Notes: generated by a model not told the origin, from the sequence alone. Shown: positions 1 to 6,746, counted from the stretch's first letter. The stretch: 14,345 nt of DNA from an uncultured Bacillaceae bacterium (GCA_904501845.1 CAJGCH010000042.1:1-14345), one strand, 5' to 3'. Numbers and translations are program-made.

Positions 1-454
1 GCTCTGCCGTAAATTCGAACTCACCTGTCCCATCTTCAGCCACCTCTATATTCGGCAGATCGCCCGCATGCGGACCATTTTCATTCTCCATTCCATGCTC
101 TGAGTCATCCGGATTGAAGTGTGCCCCGGCGGATTCAAAGTCAGGAGCCTCACATTTAGCTGTTTCATGGAAGTGGACACCATGCTTACCTGGTTCCATC
201 CCTTCCACCTTCAGGCTTATTTGGACCCCCTCATCAATTTGCTCAAGTACAGCAGATCCAATCTTCTCGTCATCAGTGCTTGTCAATTCGATTGTTTTTC
301 GGTTCTCAACCTTCGTTTCTTCATCATCCTGATTATCTGCATTATTCTCATTTTGCTCTATCTTATCGCTTGTTGTGTCCAATTGCTCACTTTCAGAACA
401 TCCTACAAGGACGAGCACGAGTGCCATTAACATTAGAAAGAAATATTTCTTCAA
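1..454 (-). CDS. Cu/Zn superoxide dismutase, lipoprotein (partial, C-terminus outside window)
   Basis: Superoxide dismutase of the SodC/YojM type, which converts superoxide to peroxide and oxygen at the outer face of the membrane. The 151 visible codons begin at a TTG preceded by a strong AGGAGGAGG site. Residues 1-19 form a lipoprotein signal ending in a lipobox (LVGC, lipidated Cys19). An Asn/Glu/Asp-rich linker covers about residues 20-55, and the SOD domain starts near residue 55. Metal-site motifs are visible: HGVHFHE (His94, His96), GAHFNP (bridging His112), His120 and GPHAGDLPN (His129, Asp132). Cys101 matches the first disulfide cysteine. The last copper histidine, the second cysteine and the active-site arginine lie outside the window. 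The gene is downstream of the ABC exporter on the same strand but separated by that gene's terminator. I see no convincing promoter in 455-583. The fold assignment is firm; activity is inferred. Confidence 0.92.
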   Translation of the reverse strand, partial: MKKYFFLMLMALVLVLVGCSESEQLDTTSDKIEQNENNADNQDDEETKVENRKTIELTSTDDEKIGSAVLEQIDEGVQISLKVEGMEPGKHGVHFHETAKCEAPDFESAGAHFNPDDSEHGMENENGPHAGDLPNIEVAEDGTGEFEFTAE

Positions 455-583
455 CTTTCCTCCTCCTCTCCATTTTCCTTTTTACCTAAATTAACCAAGA
501 AGGAGGCTAGTAAACACCCTTTTAGGAAAATCAGCCGATAGTCCTTGAAAAAGAGCAGGTCAGAATCCCCTAAACACAAAAAA

Positions 584-603
584 GCTATGGTTTACACCAT
601 AGC
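584..603 (-). terminator. Intrinsic terminator of the ABC exporter gene, stop codon in the loop
   Basis: A perfect 8-bp stem (GCTATGGT / ACCATAGC on the plus strand) has a 4-nt loop and, read on the minus strand, runs into TTTTTT (578-583). The TAA stop of the exporter gene (592-594) lies in the loop, so the last coding codons form one arm of the terminator. Confidence 0.85.
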
Positions 604-2319
604 CTTTTCTCCAAATTGAATCCGGTGGAGCTTTGCAAATACCCCGTTATGGGCAAGAAGCTCTTCATAGGTCCCATCCTCCTCAATGCCTTTTTCGCCG
701 ACAACAATAAGGCGATCGGCATTACGGATGGTCGCAAGCCTGTGGGCAATGACCAAGGTTGTCCGGTTTGCGGCAAGCTCTTCTAGAGATTGTTGTATGA
801 TTCTCTCTGTCTCTGTATCGAGAGCGGATGTTGCTTCATCAAGAATTAAGATTGGCGGGTTCTTTAAAAACATCCTCGCAATCGCGAGCCTTTGTTTCTG
901 ACCGCCAGATAGTTTCAAGCCGCGCTCGCCGATCTCTGTCTCATAGCCGTCCGGCAATGCCTCAATCATACTCTCAAGATGGGCTTTCCTCGCTGCCTCC
1001 TTGATTTCCTCAAAGGACGCATCGAGATCACCATAAGCGATATTCTCACGAATCGTGCCCGCAAAGAGGAATACATCCTGCTGGACGATTCCAATTTGCT
1101 TGCGCAAGGATTCAAGTGTCATATCGCGGATATCGATGCCATCAATCTTAATTGAGCCGCCGTCCACATCATAGAAGCGAGGAATCAGGGAGCAAATCGT
1201 TGTCTTCCCTGCTCCGGAAGGACCTACAAATGCCGTTGTTTCACCCGCTCTCAAAGAGAGGGTTATATTGCTTAACACAGTCTTCGATTCATCATAACGG
1301 AAATCCACATGTTTAAAATCGATATCTCCATTAAGGTGATTGACCGTTATGGCATCCTCTTTATCCTGGATGTCTGGCTCTTGTTGAATAAGCTCTAAAA
1401 AGCGCCTGAAGCCGGCCATTCCTTTTGGATACAATTCAAGCAGCGCACTGATCTTATCAATCGGCTTCACAAGAACATTTGTATAAAGGACAAAGCTGAC
1501 TAATTCTCCATACGTGAGGCTGCCGCTAAAGCTCAGCCACGCCCCTACTATCAAGACAAGCAATGTGAGCAGACGGGTCATCATGTAAATGGAGGAATGG
1601 GTTCCGGCCATAACCTTGTAGGCACGCAGCTTCGCCAAACGGAATTTGCCATTGTTTTGCTCAAAGCGTTTCATTTCAAATGGCTGGTTTGTAAATGATT
1701 GCACTACACGCACACCGGAGACGCTGTCTTCCACCCGGGCATTCACGTCCGCAATCTCTCCGTACATATCCTTCCAGGCTGCGTTCATCTTCTTATTGCT
1801 GTAAACGACAAGCCCGGTCAGGAATGGAACTAAGATAACCGCGACAATCGCCAAGGTTGGATTGATATTAAACATGATAAGGAAGGCGCCAATGAACGTC
1901 ATGATGGCAATGAAGGCATCCTCCGGCCCATGGTGAGCAAACTCCCCTATATCAAATAAATCATTCGTGATTCGGCTCATCACATGACCTGTTTTCGTAT
2001 TATCAAAGAAACGGAATGATTGGCGCTGGACATGGTTAAACAGTTCCTGCCTCATATCCGTCTCTATATTTGTCCCAAGCTTATGGCCGAGGTAATTGAC
2101 AATAAACTGAAGAAATGTGCTCAGCATGTATACAAAGAACAGCAATACCCCAACTGTGACGACCATTCCCCAGTTGCCGGTCGGGAGCAAATCATCGATA
2201 AATCGCTGGACCGCAACAGGGAAGGCCAGCTCTAGCATAGCCACAATAATGGCACTGGTGAAATCAATGATAAATAGCCGTTTATGCGGTTTATAGTATG
2301 AAAAGAATTTTCTTAGCAT
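592..2319 (-). CDS. ABC transporter, fused permease-ATPase (Sav1866/MsbA-type exporter half)
   Basis: A 575-residue exporter half-transporter expected to work as a homodimer, driving ATP-dependent export of hydrophobic compounds or lipids. The N-terminal ABC_membrane region (about 1-315) has six hydrophobic segments, near residues 15-38, 52-77, 134-150, 155-173, 245-265 and 268-288. The C-terminal ATPase (about 330-570) is intact: Walker A GPSGAGKTT (366-374, Lys372), Q-loop glutamine at 413/414, signature LSGGQ (470-474), Walker B ILILDE (Asp494, Glu495) and switch His526. Length and architecture match Sav1866 and the Bacillus YgaD-type proteins, and I suspect a YgaD orthologue but cannot prove it. 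The ATG start has a purine-rich AGGGGGAGGAAGG site about 9 nt upstream. The gene has its own promoter and terminator, so it is probably monocistronic. The substrate cannot be read from the sequence. Confidence 0.95.
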   Translation of the reverse strand: MLRKFFSYYKPHKRLFIIDFTSAIIVAMLELAFPVAVQRFIDDLLPTGNWGMVVTVGVLLFFVYMLSTFLQFIVNYLGHKLGTNIETDMRQELFNHVQRQSFRFFDNTKTGHVMSRITNDLFDIGEFAHHGPEDAFIAIMTFIGAFLIMFNINPTLAIVAVILVPFLTGLVVYSNKKMNAAWKDMYGEIADVNARVEDSVSGVRVVQSFTNQPFEMKRFEQNNGKFRLAKLRAYKVMAGTHSSIYMMTRLLTLLVLIVGAWLSFSGSLTYGELVSFVLYTNVLVKPIDKISALLELYPKGMAGFRRFLELIQQEPDIQDKEDAITVNHLNGDIDFKHVDFRYDESKTVLSNITLSLRAGETTAFVGPSGAGKTTICSLIPRFYDVDGGSIKIDGIDIRDMTLESLRKQIGIVQQDVFLFAGTIRENIAYGDLDASFEEIKEAARKAHLESMIEALPDGYETEIGERGLKLSGGQKQRLAIARMFLKNPPILILDEATSALDTETERIIQQSLEELAANRTTLVIAHRLATIRNADRLIVVGEKGIEEDGTYEELLAHNGVFAKLHRIQFGEKAMV

Positions 2320-2354
2320 GACGTTGTCCCTTCCTCCCCCTATGGTAGATATCC

Positions 2355-2364
2355 ATTATACCAA
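2355..2364 (-). promoter_or_regulatory. Extended -10 promoter for the ABC exporter gene
   Basis: On the minus strand the sequence TTGGTATAAT contains a consensus TATAAT (2355-2360) with the TGn extension (2361-2363). There is no good -35 hexamer at the expected distance, as is usual for extended -10 promoters. The predicted start site lies about 30 nt before the ATG. Confidence 0.6.
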
Positions 2365-2396
2365 TTCCCCCATACATAGAATAAGAAAAAGAAAAA

Positions 2397-2417
2397 AGTC
2401 CCCGTTCAATAGGGACT
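2397..2417 (-). terminator. Intrinsic terminator of ogt, overlapping its stop codon
   Basis: A 6-bp stem (AGTCCC / GGGACT) with a 9-nt loop is followed on the minus strand by TTTTTT (2391-2396). The ogt stop codon TAG (2416-2418) forms the base of the 5' arm. It lies directly before the exporter promoter and would insulate the two genes. Confidence 0.75.
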
Positions 2418-2913
2418 AATAGGTGCTTATCTTACATTTTGCGCTGATTTCTTTTTCATGTGCAAGGAGCCATTCCTTCCGCCATATCCCATGCGCATAG
2501 CCGACCATCTTGCCATTTGCTCCAATAATCCGGTGACAAGGCACTAAGAGGCAAATTGGATTCCGGCCATTTGTGCTTCCAACGGCCCGTACAGCCTTTT
2601 CATTACCTGCCATGTGAGCAATTTCTTTATAGGAGGCCGTCTTGCCAAAGGAAACAGAGGCAAGTGACTTCCAAACCCTCTCCTGAAAAGCTGTGCCTTC
2701 TAGTTTGTAAGGAACTGTGAATTCAAGCCGCTCTCCCTGAAAATATTCATCAAGCTGCTGATAGCATTCCATCAGCACAGCTGGCGTTTCTGCCTGCTTT
2801 TCATGGATGATTTCTTTTCGCTCCGTGAACAATACTGACTGAACATACTCATTCGTGCTACTGACCTCAATAATGCCTAGCGGAGATGGATAATCAAGTT
2901 TTGCTAAACCCAT
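2416..2913 (-). CDS. ogt: Methylated-DNA--[protein]-cysteine S-methyltransferase
   Basis: Cytoplasmic suicide DNA repair protein that moves the alkyl group from O6-alkylguanine (and O4-alkylthymine) onto its own cysteine. It has 165 residues, the usual length of single-domain Ogt. An N-terminal ribonuclease-like domain covers about 1-75. The C-terminal winged-helix active-site domain (about 76-158) contains SYKEIA (94-99), RAVGSTNGRNP with the arginine finger Arg109, and the active-site motif PCHRI (125-129, nucleophile Cys126). There is no Ada-type regulatory domain. The ATG is preceded by AAGGGGG with about 9 nt spacing. It has its own promoter just after the phosphodiesterase gene and a terminator at its stop codon. 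The assignment is firm. Confidence 0.96.
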   Translation of the reverse strand: MGLAKLDYPSPLGIIEVSSTNEYVQSVLFTERKEIIHEKQAETPAVLMECYQQLDEYFQGERLEFTVPYKLEGTAFQERVWKSLASVSFGKTASYKEIAHMAGNEKAVRAVGSTNGRNPICLLVPCHRIIGANGKMVGYAHGIWRKEWLLAHEKEISAKCKISTY

Positions 2914-2943
2914 TTCATACAGCCCCCTTCATACTAAAAGGGT

Positions 2944-2972
2944 AGCATAAGCAAGCCGTCCTTCCTATTCAA
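2944..2972 (-). promoter_or_regulatory. SigA-type promoter of ogt
   Basis: On the minus strand TTGAAT (2967-2972) and TATGCT (2944-2949) are spaced by exactly 17 nt. It sits in the 69-bp gap between the phosphodiesterase stop and the ogt start, giving a leader of roughly 24 nt. Confidence 0.6.
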
Positions 2973-2982
2973 AATATGAAAA

Positions 2983-3801
2983 TCATCGTACATAATCAGG
3001 GTAATCTGTAATAATGCCATCGACCTTCATCTGAAGCAGAAATTGGACCGTCTCTTTGCTTCTCGCTGTCCAGGACTGGACTTTCATGCCTTCTTCATGA
3101 GCTTTCGTCACCAGCTCCTCCGTGATGAGCCCATAGCTTGGGTTATAGTACTCGGCGTAGGCAGAAAATTGTTCAATGGCCGCATCTGTCGTATCTGCTG
3201 AGCGGTTGATAAGAACGCCAATCGGCATACGCGGCAATAATTGATCAGCCCGCTTCATCGAATTGAAGTTAAAGGATTGAACGATGACTTTTTCATTGCG
3301 GGGTTTATCAAGATGATAGGCTTTCAGAAGCTCGGCAACCTCTTCTTCAATCCCGGGATATAATTCAGGAGACTTCAATTCAATTAAGATGCCAACCTTC
3401 CCTTTATACCTCTTCAGCACCTCTTCAAAGGTCGGAACTTTCTCACCCTTAAACTTTTCTGACATCCAGCTGCCTGCATCAAGTCGGCGGATCTCTTTAT
3501 AAGTCAAGTCGCCAACCTTGCCTGTTCCATCCGTCGTTCGGTCAACTGTTGTATCGTGAATGAGAACAAGCTTCCCATCCTTTGTGCGCTGAACATCAAT
3601 TTCAATATAATCCGATTTCATTTTGACAGCCAAATCAAAGGCCGCAATCGTATTCTCTGGTGCATAGCCGGATGCCCCGCGGTGAGCAACGATATCGATT
3701 TTCTGATGATTCTTTTCGGGTTCATTTGCTTGAACCCCCAGATGGGACGGAAATAATAGAGCAGCAGACAACCCAACGGCCAAGCCTAACATCTTTTTCA
3801 T
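2983..3801 (-). CDS. Secreted glycerophosphodiester phosphodiesterase (GlpQ-type)
   Basis: Hydrolyses glycerophosphodiesters to sn-glycerol 3-phosphate and an alcohol outside the membrane, supplying phosphate and glycerol from lipids or teichoic acids. Residues are numbered from a possible upstream ATG at 3807. A signal peptide (MKKMLGL..., basic start and hydrophobic core) ends at an AxA-like site, VQA, near residue 27. The GDPD barrel has the HRGASG motif (His42, Arg43), the metal pair Glu69/Asp71 in YIEIDVQ, the general-acid His84 in LIHD, Glu143/Lys145 in IELKSP, and the C-terminal ITDYPD. I chose the ATG at 3801 because AAGGAG lies 9 nt before it but only 3 nt before the ATG at 3807. The protein is shorter than B. 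subtilis GlpQ (about 290 residues), so it may be a related paralogue. Four PhoP-box-like hexamers lie upstream. Confidence 0.93.
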   Translation of the reverse strand: MKKMLGLAVGLSAALLFPSHLGVQANEPEKNHQKIDIVAHRGASGYAPENTIAAFDLAVKMKSDYIEIDVQRTKDGKLVLIHDTTVDRTTDGTGKVGDLTYKEIRRLDAGSWMSEKFKGEKVPTFEEVLKRYKGKVGILIELKSPELYPGIEEEVAELLKAYHLDKPRNEKVIVQSFNFNSMKRADQLLPRMPIGVLINRSADTTDAAIEQFSAYAEYYNPSYGLITEELVTKAHEEGMKVQSWTARSKETVQFLLQMKVDGIITDYPDYVR

Positions 3802-3848
3802 CGTCATCCTCTCCTTCTCTTATCCACTCACCTTTAGTTTAAAAGAGC

Positions 3849-3888
3849 ATTATGTTATTCACATGATAAATAGGTTAATTTTTGTTAA
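3849..3888 (-). promoter_or_regulatory. Putative PhoP-type promoter of the phosphodiesterase gene
   Basis: Read on the minus strand, four TTAACA-like hexamers occur in one orientation: TTAACA (3883-3888), TTAACC (3873-3878), TTATCA (3864-3869) and ATAACA (3853-3858), with gaps of 4, 3 and 5 nt. A -10-like CATAAT lies at 3849-3854, overlapping the last hexamer. Bacillus PhoP recognises tandem TTAACA-like repeats with similar gaps. Binding and start site are inferred. Confidence 0.45.
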
Positions 3889-4074
3889 TGGTTGAGTGAC
3901 AAAAAGCAGGGAAAAACACCTACAAAATATAATATCTAAAAAGGGAGCTTTGCCTTTTGTGGACTGCGTTTAGATTCATAAAATTCATTATTCCTGCTCC
4001 AAATATTTCTTGCTTAGCTCCTTTAATGCCATTAATCGGTCTTACTTTTTCTTCCTCACTCCTAAACCATCTAT

Positions 4075-4096
4075 TGTGATAATATTAAATATCATC
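4075..4096 (+). promoter_or_regulatory. Extended -10 promoter with overlapping palindrome, MFS gene
   Basis: TGTGATAAT (4075-4083) is an extended -10 element (TG, one base, GATAAT). An imperfect palindrome, GATAATATT / AATATCATC around a central A (4078-4096, one mismatched pair), covers the -10 and the predicted start site. That is where a repressor would block initiation. Confidence 0.4.
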
Positions 4097-4159
4097 AGAC
4101 AGAACACCCGGCATTACCGTTTAGTTAGATGGTTAATTCTTAATCAAGGAGGAATGAAA

Positions 4160-5794
4160 ATGACAGAGAAAAAATCCTCTCAGACTTGGGCACTTAGTCT
4201 TTTTGCCATTGGGGTTTTTATGGCTGCACTCGACAATGGAATTATTAGTGCAGCTCTTACAACGATCAACAGCAATTTTGGCGTATCCGCCAACTGGGGA
4301 GCCTGGGGAGTCACATTGTACACATTGGGCTTAGCAATCAGTGTCCCGATTATCGGGAAGCTTTCCGATCGTTATGGCCGTAAGCGATTATTCATAATTG
4401 AGATTGCCATTTTCGGAGTTGGTTCCTTGCTTGTGGCCTTGAGCCCGAACTTCACCTTTTATTTAATCGCGCGCTTCATCCAAGCCATGGGCGGAGGCGG
4501 AATTTTCATCATCGGGAGCTCGCATGTTCTTAGCACCATGCCAGCTGAAAAGCAGGGGAAAGCGCTTGGTATGCTTGGCGGCATGAATGGGATTGCCTCC
4601 GTCATCGGGCCGAACCTTGGAAGCTTTCTTCTCGATTTAACAGGAAATTGGCATTTTTTATTCTTGATTAACGTACCGATTGCGATAGCGCTCATTATAT
4701 TTGGCTTTATGAAGCTCGAGGAAACAAAAGATTCGATTCCAGGAAAATTGGACCTATTTGGAACAGTCCTGCTCTCCCTTTCGATCCTGGGCATCATGTA
4801 TGGCTTGACGAATATTGAAGGTGTGAATTTCTTTGACAGTCTTCTTGAGCCGAATGTATATGGATTCTTGCTTGGAGGTCTTCTCTTATTTGCCATCTTG
4901 CTCGTTCATGAGAGCCGGACGGAGAAACAAGGAAAAGACCCTATCCTGCCGATTAGATTATTGCGGCAGCCAACCTATTTGCTCACCCTTTTGGTTGGCG
5001 CCTTCTCAGGAGCCCTGCTTGCCGGCATGATTTTCATTCCCGCGTTTTCAGAGCAAGTGCTTGGCATCGCCCAAGAAAATGCCGGCTATTGGATGACGCC
5101 GCTGGCGCTAGCTGCCGGTGTTGGTGCCGCGCTAGGCGGAGGATTTGTCGACAAGAGAGGACCTGTACTCGCGGTCGTCCTGTCCGGCATCATCTCAGCA
5201 ATCGGTTTCTTCCTATTCCCGGCCTGGATTGAGGTTAAATGGCAGTTTGTCATCTCTTCGTGTATCGCCGGCTTAGGTATGGGAATCATTCTGGGAGCAC
5301 CGCTCAATATTCTGGCGACAGAGCGATTGCACTCCGATAAAGGAACGGCTATCTCTACCCTATCCTTATCCCGCCAGATTGGGATGACCATTGCGCCAAC
5401 GATTTACGCCGGCTTCATTGCCCGCGGTTTCAATGAACTACCTGGCTTATTCCAAACTGAATTCCCAGGTATTTTGCAGAAGAATATTGAAGAAGCCAAT
5501 CTTGGGCCAGAGGGACTTGCGGAGCTTGGAACACTCACCTCACAAATGTCTGGAGGCACTAGCGGCATGTCAGAGGCAGAGATGAATCAGGTCATTAACC
5601 AAATTCAAGACCCTTCCCTGAAGGAAGCCGTCCTCCAAAGCGTGCAGGAGGTCACACAGATGGCCGCCCAAAACGGCTACAGCGGACTTTTCTATACAGC
5701 TGTTGTCATTGCTGTTCTCATTATCATTGCAACGGCCATCATGGCACCAATCAGAAAGAAAACAGCGGTCTCACAACCAACAGGGCAAAGGTAA
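4160..5794 (+). CDS. MFS transporter, DHA2 (14-TM) drug:H+ antiporter type
   Basis: Proton-driven efflux permease of the major facilitator superfamily in the cytoplasmic membrane. It has 544 residues and about 14 hydrophobic segments. Family motifs: MAALDNGIISAAL in TM1 (21-33, the LDxTIVNVAL position), motif A GKLSDRYGRKR (66-76) between TM2 and TM3, the antiporter-type motif C around GIASVIGPNLG (144-154), and a second-half loop VDKRGP (330-335). A hydrophilic loop of about 85 residues (423-508) separates the last two TM segments. I chose the ATG at 4160 because AAGGAGG lies 7 nt before it; the ATG at 4154 is too close to that site. Drug substrates are suggested by the family only. No regulator gene is adjacent, though a palindrome overlaps the putative promoter. 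It ends in a hairpin shared with the convergent DedA gene. Confidence 0.93.
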   Translation: MTEKKSSQTWALSLFAIGVFMAALDNGIISAALTTINSNFGVSANWGAWGVTLYTLGLAISVPIIGKLSDRYGRKRLFIIEIAIFGVGSLLVALSPNFTFYLIARFIQAMGGGGIFIIGSSHVLSTMPAEKQGKALGMLGGMNGIASVIGPNLGSFLLDLTGNWHFLFLINVPIAIALIIFGFMKLEETKDSIPGKLDLFGTVLLSLSILGIMYGLTNIEGVNFFDSLLEPNVYGFLLGGLLLFAILLVHESRTEKQGKDPILPIRLLRQPTYLLTLLVGAFSGALLAGMIFIPAFSEQVLGIAQENAGYWMTPLALAAGVGAALGGGFVDKRGPVLAVVLSGIISAIGFFLFPAWIEVKWQFVISSCIAGLGMGIILGAPLNILATERLHSDKGTAISTLSLSRQIGMTIAPTIYAGFIARGFNELPGLFQTEFPGILQKNIEEANLGPEGLAELGTLTSQMSGGTSGMSEAEMNQVINQIQDPSLKEAVLQSVQEVTQMAAQNGYSGLFYTAVVIAVLIIIATAIMAPIRKKTAVSQPTGQR

Positions 5795-5797
5795 AAA

Positions 5798-5828
5798 AAG
5801 AAGCATTCCTGCATAAGGAATGCTTCTT
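5798..5828. terminator. Bidirectional terminator between the MFS and DedA genes
   Basis: A perfect 13-bp stem (AAGAAGCATTCCT / AGGAATGCTTCTT) with a 5-nt loop lies 3 nt after the MFS stop and 2 nt before the DedA stop. On the minus strand it is followed by a run of seven T, a strong terminator for DedA. On the plus strand the tail is TTCTTCTCTATTTC, which is weaker but probably functional for the MFS gene. Confidence 0.88.
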
Positions 5829-5830
5829 CT

Positions 5831-6448
5831 CTATTTCGATGCTTTAATGAACTTCTTACGGATATACCAAATGACAAATGCGATAAAGAGAACAACGAGC
5901 AGCACATAGACAACATTAGAGTAATAATCCATGTAGTGAACGATGGATTCCCATGAATCCCCGACTATCGCACCGATTGAGACAAGCACGACATTCCAGA
6001 TCAATGTCCCAACGGTCGTCAGAAGAAGAAATGTCACGAAGTTTATCCGTGCCATCCCGGCCGGTATGGATATCAGACTTCGAATCAGCGGAACAAAGCG
6101 GCAGAAGAAGATGGTCCATAGCCCGTATTTGTGGAACCAGTTATCCGCCTTCTCAACATCCTCCTTTGTCACGCGCAGGATGCGTCCATACCGTTCAACA
6201 ATCTTCTCTATTCTCTCCTTGCCCAAAAGCATACCAAGACCATAAAGGATAACGGCGCCAATAATCGAGCCAGCCGTAGAAACAGCCACAACCCCAACCA
6301 CTGTCATGCTTGTCTTAGCGGTCATAGCCCCGCCAAATGTTAAAATCACCTCTGACGGAATCGGCGGAAATACATTTTCAAGTGCAATCAAAAATAAAAT
6401 GCCAATATATCCAAACTGCTCCATAATGTCGATTATCCAATTTTCCAT
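5831..6448 (-). CDS. DedA family membrane protein (VTT domain), possible undecaprenyl-phosphate transporter
   Basis: Integral membrane protein of 205 residues. DedA proteins include UptA (YngC) of B. subtilis, which returns undecaprenyl phosphate to the inner face of the membrane for wall and teichoic acid synthesis, and proteins needed for membrane-potential or pH homeostasis. Visible motifs: ENVFPPIPSEV with acidic Glu24 and Glu33 in the first re-entrant region, the glycine-rich GSIIGAVILYGLG (60-72), and the signature FFCRFVPLIRSLISIPAGM (114-132) with Arg117, Pro120 and Arg123. A C-terminal TM segment (about 177-195) ends in a basic tail. The ATG follows AAGGGAG with 7 nt spacing. It is a single gene with its own terminator and is divergent from the deacetylase gene. 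The family is certain. The UptA role is inferred from resemblance and the envelope-gene context. Confidence 0.94.
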   Translation of the reverse strand: MENWIIDIMEQFGYIGILFLIALENVFPPIPSEVILTFGGAMTAKTSMTVVGVVAVSTAGSIIGAVILYGLGMLLGKERIEKIVERYGRILRVTKEDVEKADNWFHKYGLWTIFFCRFVPLIRSLISIPAGMARINFVTFLLLTTVGTLIWNVVLVSIGAIVGDSWESIVHYMDYYSNVVYVLLVVLFIAFVIWYIRKKFIKASK

Positions 6449-6640
6449 TCTTAAACTCCCTTACAGCGGCATTTCATACCTATCATTTATATATATGGTT
6501 TAAAAGGAATAGCTAGCACAACAAGAACATTTTATAATTTTCCTCAAACGGTAAATCCCGTTCATTATCTCTTAATTCATCCTTTGAGGCAAGTAAAATT
6601 AAATTCTCCTCACCCCCTATAAATTACATAGAATCTCCTT

Positions 6641-6669
6641 TTGACTTCATCCGATGGTTTCCTAATAAT
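6641..6669 (+). promoter_or_regulatory. SigA-type promoter of the deacetylase gene
   Basis: TTGACT (6641-6646) and AATAAT (6664-6669) are spaced by 17 nt. This predicts a start near 6676 and a leader of about 70 nt before the ATG at 6747. Confidence 0.5.
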
Positions 6670-6681
6670 AGATAAGTAACC

Positions 6682-6718
6682 TAATAGACTTCTCATTCAA
6701 CCTTTGCTTAGTCTATTA
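6682..6718 (+). repeat. Inverted repeat in the deacetylase leader
   Basis: Perfect 9-bp arms TAATAGACT (6682-6690) and AGTCTATTA (6710-6718) are separated by 19 nt. They begin a few bases after the predicted transcription start and end 15 nt before the AGGAGA ribosome binding site (from 6734). The repeat could be a repressor operator or a leader RNA stem. Confidence 0.6.
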
Positions 6719-6746
6719 CTCTACATACAATTAGGAGAGACATCAT

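Larger units (their letters stand above)
3802..4159. other. Divergent intergenic region, 358 bp
   Basis: Separates the phosphodiesterase gene (-) from the MFS gene (+). The left third holds the minus-strand leader and PhoP-box-like repeats (3849-3888). The right end holds the MFS promoter/palindrome (4075-4096) and its leader. Between 3889 and 4074 the DNA is AT-rich. It has an isolated TATAAT (3928-3933) without a -35 partner and a weak AAAAGG/CCTTTT hairpin. I see no gene or RNA there that I can support. An open frame in line with the MFS gene extends back to 4010 but lacks a ribosome binding site and would not match the MFS N-terminus. Confidence 0.6.
6449..6746. other. Divergent intergenic region between the DedA and deacetylase genes, 298 bp
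   Basis: Contains the plus-strand promoter and leader inverted repeat of the deacetylase gene (6641-6718). The DedA side (6449-6560) has an AT-rich stretch and a TTGTGC / CATATA pair at 18-nt spacing on the minus strand, too weak to call. I see no gene in 6560-6640. Confidence 0.5.

Noticed and set aside
491..515. SigB-like pair GTTTAC and GGTTAA with 13-nt spacing on the minus strand before the superoxide dismutase gene.
   Set aside because: The -10 part matches the GGGTAT-type consensus poorly and no other support is visible.
2925..2942. Short hairpin (CCCTT / AAGGG on the minus strand) that could hide the ogt ribosome binding site.
   Set aside because: The predicted start from the ogt promoter lies inside the hairpin, so the first arm would not be transcribed. 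It could only form in read-through RNA from the phosphodiesterase gene.
3928..3955. Isolated TATAAT followed by an AAAAGG / CCTTTT hairpin, considered as a small RNA gene.
   Set aside because: There is no -35 or TGn element and no T-tract of terminator quality after the weak stem, so it is too little to call an RNA.
4010..4159. N-terminal extension of the MFS protein by 50 residues.
   Set aside because: There is no ribosome binding site at 4010. The putative promoter (4075-4083) lies inside the extension, and a strong AAGGAGG precedes the ATG at 4160, where homology-like TM1 sequence begins.
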